64,000 nucleotides of DNA from Bradyrhizobium sp. SZCCT0231. GTDB lineage: Bacteria; Pseudomonadota; Alphaproteobacteria; Rhizobiales; Xanthobacteraceae. The translations under genes and the position numbers were made by a program. Numbering within the stretch: position 1 is the first letter of the stretch; each line of letters opens with the position of its first letter. Under the pieces are notes generated by a model, which ran no database searches, had not been told where the DNA came from, and saw only the letters and a program-made list of their open reading frames with translations. The stretch is taken from contig NZ_JAFCKP010000013.1 of the NCBI RefSeq assembly GCF_018130245.1, positions 1 to 64,000 of the forward strand. The letters are read 5' to 3'. Positions 58,897 to 64,000 of the stretch are shown piece after piece.

Positions 58897-59661
58897 ATGG
58901 CACGGCGCAAACGCGCGCTCGAGGTGGTGAGAAGCGACGGCGGCGGAGGCAAGCCCTCCCGGAGCAACCGTCTCAACTTTTTCGAGCTCGCCTATCAGAG
59001 GATCGAAGAGCTGCTCGTTCATTGCGAGCTCAAGCCCGGACAATTCATGACGATGCTGGAATTGCAGCAGATCACCGGCTTCGGGCGCACACCGGTGCAT
59101 CACGCCGTCAATCGTCTCTCCGCCGATACGCTCATCATCATCCGGCCCCGTCATGGCCTGCACATCGCCCCGATCGACCTCGCGCGCGAGCGCATGCTGC
59201 TTGGCCTCCGCCGCGACATGGAGCGTTTTGTCATTCGCCTCGCGGCGGATCGCGCCAGCCTTTCTCACCGCAATCAGGCGCTGCACATCGAGCGTTTGCT
59301 GCGCGAACGTCGCGCCACTTTGACACTCGACGAATTCAACAGCCTCGACCGCCGCATCGACGCGCTGGTGCTGGAGGCGGCGGGCGAGCCGTTCCTGGTC
59401 CACACGCTGCGGCCGCTGCACACGCTGTATCGCCGCATCGGCTACATCCACCACCGCTTCATGCCGGGGCAGGCAGATCTGTCAGGCACGATCGATCATC
59501 ATCTCGCCATTCTCGCAGCCGTCGCCAACCGCCGCGTCGACGACGCCGTGAAGGCCAGCGATGCATTGATCGACTACATGGGCGAGATGTTCACCGGCAT
59601 GGAGGCGGGGATCGATCCGCGCCTGCTCGATTGCAGCATCGAGCCGCTGCTCGGCGCGTAG
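58897..59661 (+). CDS. GntR-family (FadR-type) transcriptional regulator
   Basis: This 254-residue regulator has a winged helix-turn-helix (AYQRIEELLVHCELKPGQFM, LELQQITGFGRTPVHHAVNR, about 32-75) and an all-helical FCD-like effector domain (about 105-240) with a His in TIDHHLAILAAV that could bind a metal. It is divergent from the sugar-acid dehydratase operon and upstream of the MFS gene, so it probably controls both in response to a sugar acid. Confidence 0.88.
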   Translation: MARRKRALEVVRSDGGGGKPSRSNRLNFFELAYQRIEELLVHCELKPGQFMTMLELQQITGFGRTPVHHAVNRLSADTLIIIRPRHGLHIAPIDLARERMLLGLRRDMERFVIRLAADRASLSHRNQALHIERLLRERRATLTLDEFNSLDRRIDALVLEAAGEPFLVHTLRPLHTLYRRIGYIHHRFMPGQADLSGTIDHHLAILAAVANRRVDDAVKASDALIDYMGEMFTGMEAGIDPRLLDCSIEPLLGA

Positions 59662-59663
59662 AG

Positions 59664-59790
59664 CGTGATCCGGACCCGAAGGGCCGCGTTAGCGCAAAGT
59701 GTGAAGCGGTTTTCCGAAGAGATCATGCTCAAAACAACAAGCTAGAGCGCGATGACGAGTCATCCTGATCTCATCGCGCTTAGAGAGTTC
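59664..59790. repeat. Intergenic palindromes before the MFS gene
   Basis: The segment CGCAAAGTGTGAAGCGGTTTTCCGAAGAGATCATGCTC is a widespread Rhizobiales intergenic element, here incomplete, preceded by GATCCGGACC. AGAGCGCGATGACGAGTCAT and CTGATCTCATCGCGCTT (about 59752-59781) pair as a second inverted repeat. Confidence 0.5.
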
Positions 59791-59807
59791 TGAAGAAAGG
59801 AAGAAGA

Positions 59808-61172
59808 ATGACAACGATGGCGATGCCACAACCGACCGCGAGCGAAGCCGCGGTCCGCTACCTCATCACCAACTACAGCCCCAAGGGCAACAAGGTCGGC
59901 TGGCTGATGATGGCCTCGATCCTGGTCGAGGCCTGGGACCTCTATTCGATCGCCTTCGTGCTGATCTTCATCAAGGAGCAGTACAATCCCGATCCGTTGA
60001 TGCTCGGTCTCGCCGCCGCGGGCACGCAGGGCGGCGCCCTGATCGGCGCGCTGCTCGGCGGCTGGCTGTCCGACAAGATCGGGCGCCGCGTCATGTTCCT
60101 GGCGACGATGGTGCTGTTCATCGTGCTGGCGCTGGCGCAGGCCTTCGTGCCGAACGTGGCCTGGCTCGTCGTGATCCGCTTCCTGCTCGGCATTCCGCTC
60201 GGCTCCGACATCTCGACCGGCTACACCTACATCATGGAATCCATGGCCAAGGGCGAGCGCGAGGTCATGGGCAACCGCTGGCAGTTCATGTTCGCCGTCG
60301 GCGAGGTTCTGACCATCGGCGTCATCGTGATCTTCCTCCTGGTCGACATGAACCACGAGATGCTGTGGCGCGTGACGCTCGGTCTCGGCGCAGTGCCGGC
60401 GCTGATCATCCTCATCATGCGCCACGACGTGCCGGAAACCGCGGTGTGGCTGGTGCAGAAGGGGCGCTACCGCGAGGCCAAGCGGGTCGCGCGTGAGATG
60501 TTCAACGACAATCTCGACATGCTGCCGGACCAGGACGTCAAGGTGCCGAAGGTCTCGACACGCGCGTTTCTCGCCGACCTCAAGAAGGATCCGATCCGCT
60601 GGCGCGCGACGGTCTACGGCTGGATTGCCTGCTTCATGCAAGCAAGCGAGTTCTCGACCTTCGCGTTTTACCTGCCGGTGCTGTTCGCGATGGTCGGCGT
60701 TTCGTCAATTCTCGGCAACAATCTGGTGACGATGGCGCTGTTTGCCTTCGCGGGGCTGTCGGGCTGGGTCGGACCCTTGCTGACGCCGAAGATCGGCCAT
60801 CGTGGCATCTCGATCGCCGGTTTCTCGATCGTGCTGGTGTCGCTGCTCGTCGCGGCCTTCGCGCTCTACACCGACAACAAGATGCTGCTGCCGTTCGCGG
60901 CCGCCGCGATGCTGTGGGGCCATTACTGGGACGCCTCGAACTGCATGACGATCCCGACCATGGTCGCCAAGCCGAGATATCGCGGCACCGCCAGCGGCTT
61001 CGCCTACATGTTCGTGAAGCTGCCGTCGTTCCTGGCGATCTTCCTGTTCCCGTCGCTATTTGCGGCGATCGGGCAGGCCAACGCCACGCTGTTCGTCGCA
61101 ATCTTCCCGCTGATCGGATTGCTCGCGGCGATCTTCATCCTGCCGGAAGTCTACGGCTACGAGAACGACTGA
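59808..61172 (+). CDS. MFS transporter, sugar-acid/aromatic-acid symporter type
   Basis: This 454-residue inner-membrane protein has twelve predicted helices. The family motif GGWLSDKIGRRVMF is in the first loop, and ETAVWLVQKGRYREAKRVAR lies after helix 6, as in sugar-porter-like members. EAWDLYSIAFVLIF in helix 1 resembles the DxYD-type motif of proton-coupled organic-acid symporters. The location next to a GntR regulator and sugar-acid enzymes suggests uptake of that substrate. GAAAGGAAGAAG precedes the ATG. Confidence 0.88.
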   Translation: MTTMAMPQPTASEAAVRYLITNYSPKGNKVGWLMMASILVEAWDLYSIAFVLIFIKEQYNPDPLMLGLAAAGTQGGALIGALLGGWLSDKIGRRVMFLATMVLFIVLALAQAFVPNVAWLVVIRFLLGIPLGSDISTGYTYIMESMAKGEREVMGNRWQFMFAVGEVLTIGVIVIFLLVDMNHEMLWRVTLGLGAVPALIILIMRHDVPETAVWLVQKGRYREAKRVAREMFNDNLDMLPDQDVKVPKVSTRAFLADLKKDPIRWRATVYGWIACFMQASEFSTFAFYLPVLFAMVGVSSILGNNLVTMALFAFAGLSGWVGPLLTPKIGHRGISIAGFSIVLVSLLVAAFALYTDNKMLLPFAAAAMLWGHYWDASNCMTIPTMVAKPRYRGTASGFAYMFVKLPSFLAIFLFPSLFAAIGQANATLFVAIFPLIGLLAAIFILPEVYGYEND

Positions 61173-61178
61173 CAAATT

Positions 61179-61217
61179 GCCCGGTCGCGGCCTTAGGGCC
61201 GCGATCGGGCTTCTCTC
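61179..61217. terminator. Strong hairpin after the MFS gene
   Basis: GCCCGGTCGCGGCC and GGCCGCGATCGGGC form a 14-bp stem with one G-T type mismatch around a 4-base loop, then TTCTCTC. It lies 7 bases after the MFS stop and 3' to the convergent small gene. Confidence 0.65.
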
Positions 61218-61218
61218 G

Positions 61219-61455
61219 CTACGGGCTCAAGAAGATGGGATCGATCCCGACTCCGTGGCCGAGCAGGCCGATCGCCTGGAGCTGGGCGGTATGGAAATCG
61301 ATCTGCACGATGGCAAACAGGGTGAACAGCGCCGCTGCGGAGAAGATCAGCAGCGGATGAGACGTCTCAGCTCGGCTCTCGTTCGGCGCAATGAAACCCT
61401 GAATCTCGCGGCGCAGGGAGAAGCTCCGCGGCAGCATCTTTGATCGAATCTGCAT
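61219..61455 (-). CDS. Small single-pass membrane protein
   Basis: This 78-residue protein has a basic N-terminal half (MQIRSKMLPRSFSLRREIQG) and one clear hydrophobic segment (LLIFSAAALFTLFAIVQI, about 35-52), followed by FHTAQLQAIGLLGHGVG. AAGGAAGG lies about eight bases before the ATG. It is probably an inner-membrane protein with its N-terminus in the cytoplasm. No family is recognised. Confidence 0.6.
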   Translation of the reverse strand: MQIRSKMLPRSFSLRREIQGFIAPNESRAETSHPLLIFSAAALFTLFAIVQIDFHTAQLQAIGLLGHGVGIDPIFLSP

Positions 61456-61565
61456 GATGACCTTCCTTGCCGCGGCCTATCTGAAGCTCGCGACAAGTGA
61501 ACTCTAGCCGCGGCCGCGCCACCGGCATTGATGCACCGCAAACAACTGCAGTGAATTCGCGGACG

Positions 61566-62822
61566 CTACCTGATGGCCGCCGCCAGCGCAGCGATCAGAG
61601 CAGGCGGCGTCACCAAGAGACCGAGCTTGAGGAACGGCCAGGCGCCGACCTCGATCTTCTCGCGCCGGAGCGCGACCAGCCAAAGGATGGTGGCGAGCGA
61701 TCCGGTCACCGACAGATTGGGGCCGAGATCGACGCCGATCAGGATGGCGCTGACGACCGGTGCGGGCAGATGATCGTTGGCGGCGACGGAGCCGGCGACG
61801 AGGCCGATCGGAAGATTGTTGGCGACGTTGTCGGCGAGCGCGGTGGCGATGCCGACGCTCCAGGCGGCTTCCGTCACGGACTGCGCCACAGCTTGGTGCA
61901 GCAGCGCGCTCAGCTGCGCGATCACGCCGGTCTTCACCAGCGCTTCCACCATGACGAAGAGCCCGCCGACCAGCGGCAGCACGCTCCAGGAGACACCGTG
62001 CAGCACGGGCAAAGGCGATTGCCGGCTGATCAGCAGCACGAGAGCGGCCGTCACCACGCCGCAGATGAAGGTCGGCAGGCCCAATTGCAGGTCGAGGGCC
62101 GAGGCCCAGATCAGCACTATGCCGATGGCGCCGATGCCATAGGCCGTCAACAGGCCACCGCGGCTGAGTTTGCGATGAGGCACCCGCGTTTCGAGGGTTT
62201 CGTCCTTCAGCTCGCGATGCAAGGCGAGGCGCAGGGCGATATAGGTGAGAACGATCGAGGCAAGCGACGGCAGAGCGAACTGGCGCAGCCAGGTCCCCAG
62301 ATGCGGCATGTTCTTGCCGAACACGACGAGGTTGGCCGGATTGGAGATCGGCAGGACGAAGCTTGCGGCATTGGCAATGAAGGCACAGACGAAGAGGTAG
62401 GGGAGCGGCTTGGCGCCGGCCGCGCGCGTCGCGGCGTAGACCGCGGGCGTCAGCACGATCGCGGTTGCGTCGTTCGAGAGCAGCACCGTCACGAATGTCC
62501 CGACCAGATAGATCAACAGGAACAGCCGCTGCGGCGAGCCGCGTGCATGCTCGACCGCGAACGCTGCCAGATAATCGAACAGGCCTTCGAGCCGCGCCAG
62601 CTCGGCGATCAGCATCATTCCGATCAGAAAGAGATAGACGTCGACGCCTTTCTCGATGCCTGTCAGCGCATCCTGCCACGGCAGCAGACCAAGCAGCACC
62701 AGCGTTGCTGCACCGATCACGGCCCAGATCGCCTCGGGCAGGCGAAACGGGCGGATGATGACGCCTGCGGTCGCGGCGGCGATGATGCTCCAGGCCCAGA
62801 TGGCGTCAGACGGCACGGTCAA
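61566..62822 (-). CDS. ArsB / SLC13-type membrane transporter
   Basis: This 418-residue inner-membrane protein has about eleven helices and the ion-transporter signature of the ArsB/NhaD group: TVLLSNDATAIVLTPAVYAA, FIANAASFVLPISNPANLVV in the first half and SVTGSLATILWL near the end, with DNVANNLPIG between. Such proteins move arsenite, sodium or dicarboxylates. No arsC or ArsR-type metal sensor is beside it, so arsenite transport is only one option. It follows the MFS gene by 19 bases in the same direction. Confidence 0.83.
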   Translation of the reverse strand: MTVPSDAIWAWSIIAAATAGVIIRPFRLPEAIWAVIGAATLVLLGLLPWQDALTGIEKGVDVYLFLIGMMLIAELARLEGLFDYLAAFAVEHARGSPQRLFLLIYLVGTFVTVLLSNDATAIVLTPAVYAATRAAGAKPLPYLFVCAFIANAASFVLPISNPANLVVFGKNMPHLGTWLRQFALPSLASIVLTYIALRLALHRELKDETLETRVPHRKLSRGGLLTAYGIGAIGIVLIWASALDLQLGLPTFICGVVTAALVLLISRQSPLPVLHGVSWSVLPLVGGLFVMVEALVKTGVIAQLSALLHQAVAQSVTEAAWSVGIATALADNVANNLPIGLVAGSVAANDHLPAPVVSAILIGVDLGPNLSVTGSLATILWLVALRREKIEVGAWPFLKLGLLVTPPALIAALAAAIR

Positions 62823-62841
62823 TCCTCAATGTGGAACGGGA

Positions 62842-64000
62842 TCAATCGGCAGCGATAGCCGATGCCGGAGGCGCTGTCTTCCCCCGCGGCCGCAAGGCGC
62901 CATGCCGCGTCTCGGGCAAGGCGAGGAGGCAGATGAGGGCGCCGATGGCTGCGACTGCGCCGAGCGTGATGAAGGCCGCGCTGTAGCCCGCACCGACCGC
63001 GACGAAGCCGGCGAGCGTCGTCGAGAGCGCAGCTCCGATGCCCTGGGCGGTGATGACGGCACCCTGCGCCACGTTGAAGCGGCCGGTATTGCGCATGAGG
63101 TCGGCCACAATGACGGGGAAGATCGCGCCGAAGATGCCGGCGCCGACGCCGTCGAGAAGCTGCACGCCGACCAGCCAGAACGGATTGTCGGAGAGTGTGT
63201 AGAGCGCCGCCCGAACAGGCAGGATCAGCAATGCGGCGAGGAAGAAGCGCTTGTGGCCCCAACTGTCGGCCTTGGCGCCGACCAGCATCGCGAACGGGAC
63301 CATCACCAACTGCGCTGCGACGATGCAGGCCGACATCAGGCTGGTGCCCATGTTCTTGTCCCGAAGTGCAAGCTTTTGCCCGACCAGCGGCAGCATAGCT
63401 GCGTTGGGGAGGTGGAAGAGCAGGACGCAGATCGCGAAGACCAGCAGGGGACGGCAGGTCAGGAGCACGGCGAGGCCCGAAGGTGTGTCGCGCTGCGTCT
63501 CTGCGTCGGCATCGTGCAACCCGCGGGCGCGGTCGTGGTCGATGGCGCGAGCCGGGATTGCAAGGATGCTGACGAGGCTCGCGATTGCCATCGCGGCGAG
63601 AAGATAGAACACCACAGTCGGGCCGAACCAATAGGCGAAGATGCCCGCGAGCCCGGCCGCGACCGCATTGCCGGCGTGATTGAACGTCTCATTGCGGCCG
63701 ATTCGCCGGGTGAAGGCGGCATGGCCGAAGATGCCGAGCGAGACGGCGGCGATCGCCGGCGGAAAGATCACGGCCGCGGCCTGCGCGATGCCTTGCGAGA
63801 TCGCAACCGGCAGAAAACCTGGAAAGAACGGCAACGAGAGCGAGGCGAGTGTAACCATGATAGCGGCAATAACCATCACCAGCCGCTTCGCCCGCGTGGC
63901 ATCGACCAGCGCACCGGCCGGCGTCTGCGCCACGATGCCGGCGATCGTCGCGATCGACATCACGAGGCCGATGCGTGCCTCGTCCCAGCGCTGTTCGGTG
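62842..64000 (-). CDS. MFS transporter, N-terminus beyond the window
   Basis: At least 386 residues are encoded, and the frame stays open to the right edge (TEQRWDEARIGLVMSIATIA at the limit). Helices are clear throughout: IVAQTPAGALVDATRAKR is the motif-A loop, and IFAYWFGPTVVFYLLAAMAI and VGVQLLDGVGAGIFGAIFPV follow. The missing part would be roughly the first helix, judged from family length near 400. Its function is probably drug or metabolite efflux. The GTG/ATG at 63958-63963 is inside the protein, not the start. Confidence 0.85.
   Translation of the reverse strand, partial: TEQRWDEARIGLVMSIATIAGIVAQTPAGALVDATRAKRLVMVIAAIMVTLASLSLPFFPGFLPVAISQGIAQAAAVIFPPAIAAVSLGIFGHAAFTRRIGRNETFNHAGNAVAAGLAGIFAYWFGPTVVFYLLAAMAIASLVSILAIPARAIDHDRARGLHDADAETQRDTPSGLAVLLTCRPLLVFAICVLLFHLPNAAMLPLVGQKLALRDKNMGTSLMSACIVAAQLVMVPFAMLVGAKADSWGHKRFFLAALLILPVRAALYTLSDNPFWLVGVQLLDGVGAGIFGAIFPVIVADLMRNTGRFNVAQGAVITAQGIGAALSTTLAGFVAVGAGYSAAFITLGAVAAIGALICLLALPETRHGALRPRGKTAPPASAIAAD

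Noticed and set aside
61566-62822. Arsenic-resistance operon
   Set aside because: Only an ArsB-like permease is present; no arsC, arsH or metal-sensing ArsR lies next to it, and the ArsR at 37895 lacks the cysteine metal site and pairs with an SRPBCC gene.

Overview
The window is high-GC alphaproteobacterial DNA that looks like a Bradyrhizobium chromosome or a very close relative. The reasons are dense FixJ/NarL-type regulators, many tripartite-type and branched-chain-type substrate-binding proteins, CoA-dependent and aromatic-acid catabolism genes, a GrlR-family protein, a lysine/alanine-rich histone-like protein, and several families of palindromic intergenic repeats typical of that group. 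This assignment is inference from gene content; no 16S rRNA gene is present. The only RNA gene seen is tRNA-Arg(TCG) at 13117-13193. No CRISPR array, phage block or plasmid-type replication gene was found. A truncated IS4-like transposase lies at the left edge.

Region by region: 1-650 holds the IS fragment and repeats. 649-4232 is a thiolase / DUF35 / MaoC hydratase / SDR catabolic unit. 4247-11099 carries a small membrane ORF, a DapA-family lyase, a NUDIX hydrolase, a DMT transporter, a large PAS histidine kinase, a GrlR-like protein and a secreted protein. 11159-24328 is a mosaic of small secreted proteins, an AraC regulator, a DMT exporter, a histone-like protein, a photolyase remnant, a chemoreceptor, a 1-Cys peroxiredoxin and a secreted alkaline-phosphatase-superfamily enzyme. 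24329-25248 is repeat DNA.

25249-32543 is the most distinctive part. A MacAB-like exporter operon with a LuxR-type HTH protein is divergent from a FixJ-type response regulator, which is followed by five consecutive small secreted proteins. Four of the five show the Q-x-G-x-x-N repeat of curli amyloid subunits, two of them with an exact 11-residue period over most of their length. No csgG, csgE or csgF homologue is recognisable here.

32598-43738 contains small secreted proteins, a GNAT, an SDR, an Omp25-like barrel, a serine beta-lactamase-like hydrolase, an ArsR/SRPBCC pair, and an IclR - CoA-transferase - TctC-like binding protein - branched-chain-type binding protein series whose last gene is frameshifted. 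43951-52590 is mainly aromatic-compound catabolism: a binding protein, a fumarylacetoacetate hydrolase-family enzyme and an MhpA-like flavin monooxygenase divergent from a TetR regulator, then an IclR regulator divergent from an extradiol dioxygenase and a metallo-hydrolase. 52602-55690 is a two-component system divergent from an internally duplicated secreted protein. 55687-61172 is a sugar-acid module: two dehydrogenases, an enolase-superfamily dehydratase, a GntR regulator and an MFS transporter. 61219-64000 holds a small membrane protein, an ArsB-like permease and an incomplete MFS gene running off the right edge.

Start codons were moved downstream from the longest open frame where a better ribosome-binding site, signal peptide or family N-terminus supported it. 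Function calls rest on motifs read by eye; no database search was run.
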